From the NCBI RefSeq assembly GCF_002929335.1, contig NZ_PJIL01000019.1, positions 1 to 64,000 on the forward strand: 64,000 nt of DNA. Reading direction: 5' to 3'. Every line of letters begins with the position of its first letter. Position 1 is the stretch's first letter. Positions 46,700-55,454 of this stretch are shown here, one piece after another. This DNA is from Arthrobacter sp. Y81. GTDB lineage: Bacteria; Actinomycetota; Actinomycetes; Actinomycetales; Micrococcaceae. The notes under the pieces were generated by a model. The model was given only the letters and a program-made list of their open reading frames with translations, did not search any database and was not told where the DNA came from. The position numbers were made by a program, and so were the translations under genes.

Positions 46700-46721
46700 G
46701 ATGCTGCCTTTTCAAGAGTTC

Positions 46722-46757
46722 GGTGGTGTCCCGGTTTCGATTGGCCGGGACACCACC
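46722..46757 (-). terminator. 13-bp hairpin between terD-like and telA genes
   Basis: GGTGGTGTCCCGG (46722-46734) and its exact complement (46745-46757) enclose a ten-base loop. It sits between the terD-like gene and telA, both on the minus strand. Without a T-run it may be a partial terminator or an RNA-stability stem that sets different levels for the two parts of the cluster. Confidence 0.65.
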
Positions 46758-46820
46758 TCAGGTGGAAACGATGCGGAGCGGAAGGAGTCTGCCCGGACCC
46801 TAATCAGTCCGGCAAACTAA

Positions 46821-47402
46821 TCAGCTAAGGTCGACGCCGAAGTCCTTGGCTATGCCGGCGAGGCCGGTGGCGTAACCCTGTCCGACGGCCTTGAACTTCC
46901 AGTCACCGTTGTTGCGGTAGACCTCAGCGAAAATCATCGACGTTTCGGGCGCTGCGTCCTCGCTCAGGTCGTAGCGGACGATTTCCTTGTCATCGACCTG
47001 GTTGATCACGCGGCAGTACGCGCTGCGCACCTGGCCAAAGTTCTGGCCGCGCGTTTCACCCTGGTCGATGGAGACCACAATGACAACGCGCTCGACGTCG
47101 GCGGCCACCAGGGAGAGATCGACCAGGATCTGTTCGTCGTCGCCGGCGCCTTCGCCGGACCGGTTATCGCCCAGGTGGGTGACGGAGCCGTCCGCGGCAG
47201 CGGGCTGGTTGTAGAAAATGAAGTCCGCGGAGGATCGGACCTTGCCGTCCGCGGCCACCAGGAGGGCGGAGGCGTCGAGGTCGAAAGCCTCACCCGTCGT
47301 CGTACGCGGGTCCCAGCCCAGCCCCACTACAGCCTTCGACAGGCCTGGTGCGCTCTTCGTCAGGGACAGATTGCTGCCTTTGGTAAGGGTTAGTCCTGCC
47401 AT
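46821..47402 (-). CDS. terD: TerD-family protein
   Basis: A 193-residue canonical TerD: MAGLTLTKGSNLSLTKSAPG, VGLGWDPRTTTGEAFDLDASALLV, DFIFYNQPAA, and the calcium-binding DNRSGEGAGDDEQILVDLSL. It ends GDWKFKAVGQGYATGLAGIAKDFGV. Over 70% alike by eye to the next gene, so a recent tandem duplicate. The ATG at 47402 is preferred over upstream frames. Confidence 0.92.
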   Translation of the reverse strand: MAGLTLTKGSNLSLTKSAPGLSKAVVGLGWDPRTTTGEAFDLDASALLVAADGKVRSSADFIFYNQPAAADGSVTHLGDNRSGEGAGDDEQILVDLSLVAADVERVVIVVSIDQGETRGQNFGQVRSAYCRVINQVDDKEIVRYDLSEDAAPETSMIFAEVYRNNGDWKFKAVGQGYATGLAGIAKDFGVDLS

Positions 47403-47440
47403 GTTTGTACCATTCCTTCGTGTTGAATCGGTCTTGCGAA

Positions 47441-48022
47441 CTAGTCCAGCGAAATGCCGAAATCGGTGGCGATGCCGTGCAGTCCCGTGGCATAGCCTTG
47501 GCCAACCGCCCGGAATTTCCATTCGGCACGGTTGCGGTAAATCTCGGCGAAAATCATTGACGTTTCAGGTGCCGCATCCTCGCTCAAATCGTAGCGGACC
47601 ACTTCCTGGTCCGTGTCCTGGTTCAGGACACGGCAGTACGCGCCACGGATCTGGCCGAAGTTCTGGCCGCGGGCATCCGCCTGGTCGATGGACACAACGA
47701 TGACAACGCGGTCCACGTCCGCTGCGATCAGGCTGAGGTCGATCAGGATCTGTTCGTCGTCGCCCTCGCCCACTCCGCTGCGGTTGTCGCCCTGGTGGAC
47801 CACCGAACCGTCTTTGGCCTGGAGCTGGTTGTAGAAGATGAAGTCGTCCTGCGACCGGACCTTGCCGTCCGCGCCGACCAGGAGCGCCGAAGCGTCCAGG
47901 TCGAAGGCTTGGCCGCTGGTGGTCCTCGGATCCCAGCCCAGGCCGATCAGGGCCCGTTCCAGCCCGGGATCGGCCTTGGTGAGGGAGAGATTATTACCTT
48001 TGGTAAGGGTCAGACTCGACAA
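47441..48022 (-). CDS. terD: TerD-family protein
   Basis: A 193-residue TerD paralogue starting at TTG (48022): SSLTLTKGNNLSLTKADPG. The calcium loop is DNRSGVGEGDDEQILIDLSL, and the end is EWKFRAVGQGYATGLHGIATDFGI. Tandem twin of the gene at 46821. An unusual TTG start was chosen because the homology begins exactly there. Confidence 0.9.
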   Translation of the reverse strand: MSSLTLTKGNNLSLTKADPGLERALIGLGWDPRTTSGQAFDLDASALLVGADGKVRSQDDFIFYNQLQAKDGSVVHQGDNRSGVGEGDDEQILIDLSLIAADVDRVVIVVSIDQADARGQNFGQIRGAYCRVLNQDTDQEVVRYDLSEDAAPETSMIFAEIYRNRAEWKFRAVGQGYATGLHGIATDFGISLD

Positions 48023-48043
48023 AATAAGGAATCCTTCGAACGG

Positions 48044-48634
48044 CTAGAGGACGGCGGCGGCCGGTGCAATCAAGTCCGCAACCGAGCGGCCCTGGGCCCG
48101 CTCCCCGATGGCCTTAAAGGTCCAGCCCGCACCCTCACGGGATACCTTGGACATGATCATGGCCGAATGGGTCCCCGAGTCGGTCAGCTGGTACTTGGCA
48201 ATCTCCGGGCTTCCTGCCGTGGAGTCGTCCACCAGCCGGCAAAAGGCATTCTGTACCTGGTCGAAGGTCTGGCCGGTGTAGCTGCTGATGACGAAGACGA
48301 TGTGTGCCACGGCCGGGGAGACGAGCTCCAGGTTGACCAGGATGGTCTCGTCATCGCCGGCGCCGTCGCCCGTCAGGTTGTCTCCGGTGTGGCGCGTGGA
48401 GCCGTCCTTGCTCTGCAGCTGGTTGTACCAGACCTGGTCAAGCGACTTGCCGGCCGCGTCGAAGAAAATGGCCGACGCATCGAGGTCGACCTCTACGGTC
48501 TTGGCCTTTCCGAAAAAGCCCTTTTTGACCGGAGCCGCCGAGTCCCAGCCCAGCCCCATTTTGGTTTTCGTGAGCGAACCGCCGTCTTTTTTGGTCAGCG
48601 ACAGCGACTGGCCCTTCTGCAAGCTCAATCCCAT
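48044..48634 (-). CDS. TerD-family protein (TerZ-like)
   Basis: A 196-residue member that opens the Ter cluster: MGLSLQKGQSLSLTKKDGG, MGLGWDSAAPVKKGFFGKAKTVEVDLDAS, and the calcium loop DNLTGDGAGDDETILVNLEL. An insertion (KKGFFGKAK) and the ending RAQGRSVADLIAP separate it from the twins downstream. The promoter must lie in the 383-bp divergent gap to its right. Confidence 0.9.
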   Translation of the reverse strand: MGLSLQKGQSLSLTKKDGGSLTKTKMGLGWDSAAPVKKGFFGKAKTVEVDLDASAIFFDAAGKSLDQVWYNQLQSKDGSTRHTGDNLTGDGAGDDETILVNLELVSPAVAHIVFVISSYTGQTFDQVQNAFCRLVDDSTAGSPEIAKYQLTDSGTHSAMIMSKVSREGAGWTFKAIGERAQGRSVADLIAPAAAVL

Positions 48635-49017
48635 AATTTTTCAACCTCCAGCTAGTTTGAAAATACTTGCGTCCTCAAGTCCCAACGAGCCCGCCCATGC
48701 GCTAGTTCCTTGTGCACATGTGACATTAGCGAAGCGGAGGTCGCAGACCATGCCGATCAGGCCGGGTTCGAGAGCGATCCTAGCCTGAATGGAGATAAGT
48801 TCGAAGCCGCCTTTCGCTGGCGGCAAAATCAAAGAGGTGGCGAATGCATGAACTCGCGGTAAACGCCAGTGCATTTGCGGAATTTCGGTCAATCCGGCGT
48901 CCGGCACGGGTACGCTGCAATTGCAGTCGTGGCGCGGGCGGAGGCGGACAAGGCGGCGGTGTATGGTCTCGTCTAATTGACGAATTCAGAAGGGACTGAA
49001 TTCAATTGGGGGGGAAA
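48635..49017. promoter_or_regulatory. divergent promoter region of the Ter cluster and nuclease-like gene
   Basis: No gene fits here. GAATTCAG (48982-48989) and CTGAATTC (48996-49003) form an eight-base dyad with a six-base spacer just before the start at 49018, a possible operator. The start is preceded by GGGGGGGAAA, a purine-rich ribosome-binding region. Confidence 0.5.
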
Positions 49018-50121
49018 ATGACAGACATTAAGTATCAGGCGCGCCTGCAGGTGCTTTCCCAGTGGGCCACTGAGGCAGCCGGGCAGGGTCACCTGGTTCC
49101 GCGCACCGCTGATCTGGAGGCCATCTCCGCGGCGAGGACCGTCGAGGCCCCGGGGGTAAGCAGGGAGGCCGTGGAGCCCTGGTTGCCGACAATCCAGTGG
49201 CTGTTGAAGCAAGCGGCTTTTGGTGTGGTGGACGCACATGTTCAACTCCCCGACGAATTGTCGCGTCCCATGGGTGCTGTCGATGCTCCCCAAGCCGTTC
49301 CTGCCGACGAAGAGTCAGCCGGCGACGATTCCGCTGAAGCGCCAGCACCGCCGGCTCTGGAAGTGCGCCTCGTGGCAGTCGACGCCGCCGAAGCCGTCAC
49401 AGTGGTCGCAGAGATCAAACCCGCGCCGCCGGCCGCCAAATTGCCGAAGTGGGAGTCCGAGGCCCATGAGCAGGTCAAGGCTGCCGTGCAGCGGTTCACG
49501 AGGCCGCTCCACGATCTCCTGGCCCGGGACGCCAATGAGGGCGACACCCGTCTTCTGATCACGGACATGCTCTGCGAGGGTTTGGGCTATGACAAATTCC
49601 GCGACCTGACCACCGAGTACATGGTCAAGCAGGATTTCGCGGACTACGGCGTCAGAATTGATAAGCAGCTGATTGCCTTCATCGAGGTCAAGCGGGTAAG
49701 CCAGAAACTCGGTGAGCGCCACCTCCGCCAAGTCCAGATGTATGCGGTCAACGAGGGTGTGGAATGGATGATCCTCACCAACGGGCAGGTCTGGCAGGCC
49801 TACCACCTCACCGGCGGGCTCCCCGTGATTGTGAATCTCGCCTTCGAGGTTGACCTCCTCGGCCCAGAATCGGTGGAGGAAAAAGCGGAGAAAATGTTCT
49901 TCCTCCACCGGGAGGCGCTCAAGCGTCGCCGGATCGATGAGCTGTGGAAGCACCGCGCGGCAACGTCGCCGGATGCACTTCTGGACATCATCCTGTCCGA
50001 CTCGGTGCTGGACGTCATCCGCAAGGAAATCAAGCGGAATACCGGGATCACCACCACGGCCCAGACGCTGGCGGCAGTGATCCGGACCGAGATCGTTGAC
50101 CCTAAGCTTCGGAGTATGTAG
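49018..50121 (+). CDS. HsdR N-terminal-like PD-(D/E)XK nuclease protein
   Basis: A 367-residue protein. The first about 90 residues are a helical region not recognised, then an acidic, Ala/Pro-rich linker. From about residue 145 comes a type I restriction-subunit R N-terminal-like nuclease domain with TEYMVKQDFADYGVRIDKQL followed by IAFIEVKRVSQKLGERHLRQVQMYAVNEGVEWMILTNG. The D...E-V-K triad (D near 212, E-V-K near 222) is intact. No helicase, specificity or methylase subunit is present, so it is not a restriction system. It is divergent from the Ter cluster, where DNA-processing partners have been noted. Confidence 0.75.
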   Translation: MTDIKYQARLQVLSQWATEAAGQGHLVPRTADLEAISAARTVEAPGVSREAVEPWLPTIQWLLKQAAFGVVDAHVQLPDELSRPMGAVDAPQAVPADEESAGDDSAEAPAPPALEVRLVAVDAAEAVTVVAEIKPAPPAAKLPKWESEAHEQVKAAVQRFTRPLHDLLARDANEGDTRLLITDMLCEGLGYDKFRDLTTEYMVKQDFADYGVRIDKQLIAFIEVKRVSQKLGERHLRQVQMYAVNEGVEWMILTNGQVWQAYHLTGGLPVIVNLAFEVDLLGPESVEEKAEKMFFLHREALKRRRIDELWKHRAATSPDALLDIILSDSVLDVIRKEIKRNTGITTTAQTLAAVIRTEIVDPKLRSM

Positions 50122-50348
50122 TAAATCCACGGGTACTCAGCGGATGGTTTTCCGGCTCAGTTCTGCTGTCTTCACGAGTCATTGCCCCAGGGGCCTATAT
50201 GCGGGAGCTGCCGGAACAGCATAAAGCCGCTGGACACAGCCATTTCCCGGTCGCTATACGGGTAAAACCGAGGCGCAGATCACCAAGTCGGCATTAACTT
50301 CCGTTTCGGGCCGGGCCATGCCAGCAGGACTGCCGGCTACGGCTGGGC

Positions 50349-51241
50349 CTAATGTGCTCCGGGCCTTTCGCCGTCTTCGAAGATTCTCGAGGCCGGGCCG
50401 ACAATGAGGCTGTCCGGTGCGGTGACCAGTTCAGTGTCTTTGTCGTCGTAGTCAAACATATGAAGGACGTGGCGCATGGCCTCAAGCCGGGCGCGCTTCT
50501 TGTCGTTGCTTTTGACCACTGTCCACGGCGCCCAATCGGTGTCCGTCGCCAGGAACATCGTCTCCTTGGCAGTTGTGTAGGAATCCCACTTATCCAGTGA
50601 GGCCAGGTCCATAGGGGAGAGCTTCCATTGCCGCACGGGATCGACTTGGCGGATCGCGAACCGGGTCAGCTGCTCTGTCCGTGACACAGAGAACCAGAAC
50701 TTCACCACGTCAATGCCGTCGTTGGTCAGAACCTGTTCGAAGGCCGGGGCCTGGCGAAGGAAGCCCTGGTACCGCTCATCGGTGCAGAACCCATGACCCG
50801 CTCCACCCCGGCACGGTTGTACCAGGAGCGGTCGAACATGATGATCTCTCCCGCAGCCGGCAGGTGGGTGGCGTAGCGCTGGAAGTACCACTGCGTCTGT
50901 TCACGTTCGCTGGGCTTTTCCAGCGCCACAACGTGGGCGCCGCGCGGATTCAGGTGCTCGGTGAATCGTTTGATCGTGCCGCCCTTGCCCGCGGCGTCCC
51001 GGCCTTCGAAAAGCACGACAAGGCGACGGCCCGTGGCCTTGACCCACTTCTGCAGCTTCAGCAGTTCGATCTGCAGAAGCCGCTTTTCCAGTTCGTACTG
51101 CTCCCGGGTCATCCTGGCCCCGTAGGGATAACCCTCCCTCCAGGTGTCGACCGGCGTGCCCTCGGGGGTCAGCAGGACAGGGTCGTCGTCATCTTCATCC
51201 AGCACTGTGAAGCCGTGGCGGGCCAGGTCAAAAACGTTCAT
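50349..51241 (-). pseudogene. ppk2: polyphosphate kinase 2, frameshifted
   Basis: From the ATG at 51241 (MNVFDLARHGFTVLDEDD) the frame matches the paralogue at 36038 with EGRDAAGKGGTIKRF and DRSWYNRAGVERVMG. One C is missing near 50790 (three C where the paralogue has four), so the frame leaves at residue about 150. The rest, KFWFSVSRTEQLTRFAIRQ to GERPGAH, continues in the next frame. The damage differs from that of the 36-kb copy, which has a stop codon instead. Confidence 0.88.
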
Positions 51242-51389
51242 CAGCTGAACGTACTTCGCTGGCATGAACGTTGCGTGAACACATCGGCCGCAGCGGTTCC
51301 GGTGACCGTTGGGCTGCGGGGTTCGGTCCCGGACAGGGGAGGTTAGCGGGACAACCCAGTCAGCCGCGGTCGCTGGGTCGCGGGATTGC

Positions 51390-51590
51390 GACGCCGGCGC
51401 TAGGCATTCTGGAAAGACTCCGCCTTCGAAGTGGAAGCTGAGCAGTTCGGCCCGGAACTTGACCGCGTCGACGTATCCGGTCAGGGCCGGGCGCCGGTTT
51501 CCGCACCGGGCCCCGGAGCGGGCCGCCGGCCGTGTCCTTGAGTCCCAGACCGGGAAGTTTCCTCCGTTGGTGACGAGCTCGTCATAACTA
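51390..51590 (-). pseudogene. SRPBCC family remnant
   Basis: Minus-strand pieces read LTGYVDAVKFRAELLSFHFEGGVFPE, close to the tail of the gene at 29308, plus a few bases around FPVWDS from its N-terminal part. Most of the gene is deleted between them. It lies just upstream of the broken ppk2, as if a ppk2-SRPBCC unit had been copied. Confidence 0.6.
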
Positions 51591-51817
51591 GATAGCGGAC
51601 ACGGATTACAAGACCAGGCACGCCCCGGTCCGGAACCGCCAATCGAAGATGAAAGAAGAACCCGCCTTTCCCACCAACAGTCGTGGTTTCGGCTGGCAAC
51701 TTGCGAGAAAAGGCCGCAAGCTGGATAGGGGGAAATGAGAGGTGTGAGCGAATCGCACTCCCGCCGCCACAGGAAGGCCCTGGAATTCCAAGACCAAAAC
51801 GGCAACTCAATCCGTTG

Positions 51818-52471
51818 ATGCGCAAGTACCTCAAGGCCAGCCACCCCGCCCATCCAGAGACCAGAGGTCTCGGCGGCCTCAAACCGATCGAGCCGGCCGC
51901 CCGGCGGGAGGGGATGCCCCTCCTCGGCGATGATCAGGTCTATGTGATGAAGTACGGCAGGGAGTACCACACGGCGTGGTGCCAGGTTGTGGCCGACAAA
52001 TGGGCACACGCACCCAGAGGACTGCTCGTGACCTTGTTGGCCGACGTCGGGGTGCGGACCCGATGCCTAGAATGCGAACGAGCCTTGACGTCGGCCGGAG
52101 CGTCGTCTGCCCAGGAATATCACCTGCAACCCCGGCCCTCTCCGGCATCCCCGCCGCCTGATGCGGTGATCCCGCTTAGGGTCGTTGGGACCGCCCATGG
52201 AATCCTCTTTCTGGCGGCGGCGGCGGAATTTCAGGATCGCCTTAGGGAGGCGGCGGTGGAGCCGGCGACCCCGCTGCTGGTGGACGGTCGGCGGGCCGGG
52301 ATGGTGGTGCGGGTGGACGCCGCACGCGACGAACCACTCCTGGTTGTCCAGTTGGATCCACGCGCTGCGTTCCGCGATGGCCCGTACCAGGTGCGCCTGC
52401 GTCGTCCACTGCAGCGGTCGGCGACCAAACCCTACGCCGTAGAGTCCGTTGAGTCGGCGCCGTGGGCTTAG
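51818..52471 (+). CDS. hypothetical protein with Cys-rich N-terminal part
   Basis: A 217-residue protein. An N-terminal module reads DDQVYVMKYGREYHTAWCQVVADKW, then VGVRTRCLECERAL, so W-C and C-x-x-C may bind a metal. The C-terminal half is strand-rich (PLRVVGTAHGILFLAAAAEF, MVVRVDAARDEPLLVVQLD). An internal ATG at 51914 is an alternative start. I do not recognise the family. Confidence 0.5.
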   Translation: MRKYLKASHPAHPETRGLGGLKPIEPAARREGMPLLGDDQVYVMKYGREYHTAWCQVVADKWAHAPRGLLVTLLADVGVRTRCLECERALTSAGASSAQEYHLQPRPSPASPPPDAVIPLRVVGTAHGILFLAAAAEFQDRLREAAVEPATPLLVDGRRAGMVVRVDAARDEPLLVVQLDPRAAFRDGPYQVRLRRPLQRSATKPYAVESVESAPWA

Positions 52472-53285
52472 CAGTCCATATACCGTGGCCGACGCTGACT
52501 ATTCGGGCAATTGAGCCCATCAAACCGGCCGAAGCTCCGTCTGGCTGTTCCGCGGTGCCGACAGCGCCAACCTCCGGATCAGCGGCTCCGGTTCCGGGGC
52601 TTCCGCAACGACGAACCTCGAATTGCTTGGGCGCCGTTCTCTTTTGGCCGGGCGGACACGCGTGAACCCGGCGCTCCGGTTACGGCATGTCGGTGAGGTT
52701 GGTCGTTGGGATTCTTTGAACCCGGGGCGGTGCACTGCGGCATACGTGAGACAGGCGCGTGCCGGATTCCTGACTTTGCCCCGGCCTGGATGAGACAACG
52801 CGCGGTGCGTCCCGGTTCAGGGCATTTGGGGCGGGAGAATCATCCTCTCGTGGGAGGCTTCGGCGCCTACACCAGCGGTTCTTTCACGGAAGCTCGAACT
52901 TAATTCAGCAGTGTTGACTGGACCCTTTCGCTGAGTTCTACGACCTTGACCCATGGCTTTTGACTCTGTGAGCGGACAGACCCTGGCTACGGCGCTGTTT
53001 GGGTGTCCGGTCATGCGATTTTCCGATTTCAGTCGATGAAAGGGTCTAAAGGAAGAACGGCCGGTGACGAATTTAGAGTCCGCGCATGTGCTGCAAGAGC
53101 AGGGTCCAAAGCCGGGTGCAGGGCAATCGCGTGCGCAAGTCTCGTTGGCACACACAGAGCTGCCGCGCCCCAGGTTGGGGAGCGCGGCAGTCGCTCTGCG
53201 TTACTCAAAAATGTGTCAGAAAGGGGTGTGGACAATGTCCACAGTTTCGGCTTCGGATCGGGTCGTACATCGGTTGGATCGGGGC
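52472..53285. other. gene-poor stretch before the attachment-like site
   Basis: No supportable gene. It ends with the inverted repeat TGTGGAC-AAT-GTCCACA at 53227-53243, which resembles the longer one at 491-519. Confidence 0.45.
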
Positions 53286-53425
53286 GGATTCCGCAGGTTT
53301 CCGCGGGAGGCCCGAATTCGCAGGGCCGGGAATGCAGTTCGAGTCCCACCTCGGGCACAGTGTTTCCGCAGGTCAGCGGCCTAATGGGCCGTTGACTGTG
53401 GACAAATCTCCAAAATGTGTGGACA
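53286..53425. other. attachment-site-like region B
   Basis: The 20-base core at 53337-53356 is identical to 126-145. GGATTCCGCA begins 51 bases before the core start, as at site A, and ATGTGTGGACA occurs at 53415-53425. An integrase-like frame starts at 53445. The core is a tRNA 3' end without its 5' half. Together these suggest a phage-type attP or att junction. Confidence 0.65.
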
Positions 53426-53444
53426 GCGGCGTAGCATTTTTCCT

Positions 53445-54165
53445 ATGGCCAGCATTCGAAAGCGCACGAAAAGGACGGAACTTCGTCCTTCATGGTCTGC
53501 TGGCGGGACCCGGCCACCAGTAAAGAACAAGGCATTACATTCGCCACCGAGGCAGAAGCCGTCACGCTCAAGCGACTCCTTGATGCCAACAAGCAGTCCT
53601 TCGAGATCGCCCAGCATGCGATAGTCAAGAACCAGACCAAATCACCGACTGTGGCGGCAGTGATTCAGGAGCACATCGACCTTCTTGTGCGCCCGTCCGT
53701 CGGGACAGTGCACACGTACCAAACGATGCTGAAGCTGCACCATCGCGGACGTCATCGGTCATATTCCGGTCGACAAGCTCGACTACCGGCACCTGACCTA
53801 CTGGATCAAGACGATGCAGCGGAAGGGCAGGTCTCCGAAGACCATCAAGAACAATCACGGCCTGATCTTCGCGGCCATGGAGACGGCTGTCATGCTGCGC
53901 TATCGGAAGGACAATCCTTGCCGACATGTTCAGCTCCCGTCAGGTGAAAAAGCAGAGGACGAGACCCGGTTCCTGACGCATGCTGAATTCGGGCTAATCC
54001 TTGAGGGTATGGGGGAGCGGTACCGGGCTTTCACCGAGTTCCTGGTCATGACGGGAACCCGCTTTGGCGAGGCAACTGCTGTGACCGTTGCAGACGTCGA
54101 CCTCATGTCCAAGCCGGCAACGATGCGGATCAACAAGGCATGGAAACGTGGCACTGATTCCGAGT
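53445..54165 (+). pseudogene. tyrosine-type site-specific integrase, decayed
   Basis: The pieces read MASIRKRTK, then MVCWRDPATSKEQGITFATEAEA, then DVIGHIPVDKLDYRHLTYWIK, then GRSPKTIKNNHGLIFAAMETAV and FTEFLVMTGTRFGEATAVTVADVDL. The last contains the first catalytic Arg (TGTRFGE) of tyrosine recombinases. Frames change near 53480 and near 53750. The C-terminal H-x-x-R...Tyr half is missing: after KAWKRGTDSEW the sequence switches to an unrelated fragment. It is next to attachment-like site B, as expected for an integrative element. Confidence 0.8.
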
Positions 54166-54510
54166 GGCGAAGACACCATCCACATCCGTTTCGGTCCGGA
54201 GCCCCTCCAACTTCCCGAAGCGCTCGAAATCCCGGCCCGGGCGGCCATAGCCGCACGCTCTGTGGCACGATTTGGCGGCATCGGCGAAGACCACGAATGG
54301 CTATTCCCCGGGCCGATCCACGGCCGTCCGATTACAACGTCAACCATGACCCGGCGGCTCCGCGCGATCGGACTGGAACCGGCGCCAGCGCGCAGTGCAG
54401 CCATGGGCCAACTTGCGATGCAGCTGCCCCCGGCCATCCTGGCCCGGCTGACGGGCATCACCGTGGCACGGGCTGCTGTATGGCACGCGGCGACATCGGC
54501 AAGTCAGGCT
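54165..54510 (+). pseudogene. recombinase-associated C-terminal fragment
   Basis: TIHIRFGPEPLQLPEAL, then GEDHEWLFPGPIHGRPITTSTM and MGQLAMQLPPAILARLTGITVARAAVWH. It resembles the tail of a second, integrase-like protein found with actinobacterial mobile elements. It begins exactly where the integrase reading frame breaks, so a deletion joined the two. Confidence 0.5.
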
Positions 54511-54571
54511 CGCAATCTCCCGGACGGTCCCAGCACGCAATCGCCGGGACGGTACAGCCTGACTCGAGCCT

Positions 54572-55002
54572 TTCAGGAGACAGCTACTACTGATTCAATC
54601 TGCACCTTGGCGCCCAGTGGAAGGGCTGCCACTTGAACGGTGGTGCGGACGGGATACGGTTCAGACAGGCGCCTGGAATACACGCCGGTTGATGGCTTCG
54701 AAATCCTGGTAATCAGTCAGATATACAGTGGTGCGCAGCAGATCATTCAGCGTCAGTCCCTGTTCATCGAGCAGGATCTGGAGATTGGCCAGCATCGCAT
54801 CGCACTGCTGGGACACATCGTCAGAAACCAGCTCTCCGGAATCACGGCGCTGGCCAATGATTCCCGCGGTATATCCGATACCTTCATGTTCAACGTAATG
54901 GGAAAACGGGGCTTTTGACTGGTGGAGCTGAGGACTGAAGCGATGGCGAGGAATGGCTTCCTTCGGGCGGCTTTCGGCTTGTAGCGGGGATATTGGGGCC
55001 AC
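54572..55002 (-). pseudogene. RidA (YjgF) family protein, frameshifted
   Basis: From the ATG at 55002 the frame gives RFSPQLHQSKAPFSHYVEHEG, then AMLANLQILLDEQGLTLNDLLRTTVYLTD, and stops in the wrong frame near 54661. The adjacent frame gives YSRRLSEPYPVRTTVQVAAL and LGAKVQIESVVAV, the true C-terminus with the conserved Arg that binds imine/enamine intermediates. A single-base indel near 54685 separates them. RidA normally deaminates reactive enamines; this copy is inactive unless the indel is a sequencing error. Confidence 0.8.
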
Positions 55003-55077
55003 CCTAGCAGGCGGTGTTGGCCTCCTACCGACGGCACACTTGCAAAAGCGGATACCGTCTTCCGACCCTTTCGTGGA

Positions 55078-55454
55078 AGGGTGCGCGCACCTGCGGATCT
55101 CAGCCGCCGCCTTTAGCTGACGGGTCCGTTTCCGGCGTTGAGTTCATGAGGATTCCTCGGGAGACCTGAGACCCATGTCAGCGTTGATTCCAAATCGGGA
55201 CCCTAGGGTATTGACAAGCCCGGACCGCTCCGGGAACATAAGACATAAGACGTCAGACATCTGGCGTCTTATCAAAGGAAGTAAATAGCGTGTCAAAGAA
55301 GATCGCGATTCTGCATACAAGCTTCGTATTTGTTTCGGTCGAGCCTCTGATCAATGACCTCATCGCCGAGCTCACACCCGACGCTGAAGTTATCCACTTC
55401 GTCGACTCAGACGTCTTGGCCACAGCCGTACCCGAGCAGGGGATCTCGTCGAAT
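55078..55454. repeat. duplicated promoter and 5' gene segment, copy 1
   Basis: Nearly identical to 58368-58742: about 210 bases of upstream DNA with the promoter and operator, plus the first 55 codons of the racemase-like gene. Differences are few (three amino-acid changes and several upstream substitutions and small indels). The left edge begins at the shared AGGGTGCGCGCAC. Confidence 0.9.
55211..55272 (+). promoter_or_regulatory. promoter with dyad operator, copy 1
   Basis: TTGACA at 55211-55216 and GAACAT at 55234-55239 are spaced by 17 bases. The operator has arms ATAAGACGTCAGA (55245-55257) and TCTGGCGTCTTAT (55260-55272), 12 of 13 pairs with a two-base spacer. GTC-AGAC-type dyads of this kind are typical of FadR-subfamily GntR regulators; the regulator is not in the window. 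Confidence 0.6.

Noticed and set aside
49018..50121. complete type I restriction system
   Set aside because: Only an HsdR-N-like nuclease domain is present; there is no helicase motor, HsdM or HsdS nearby.
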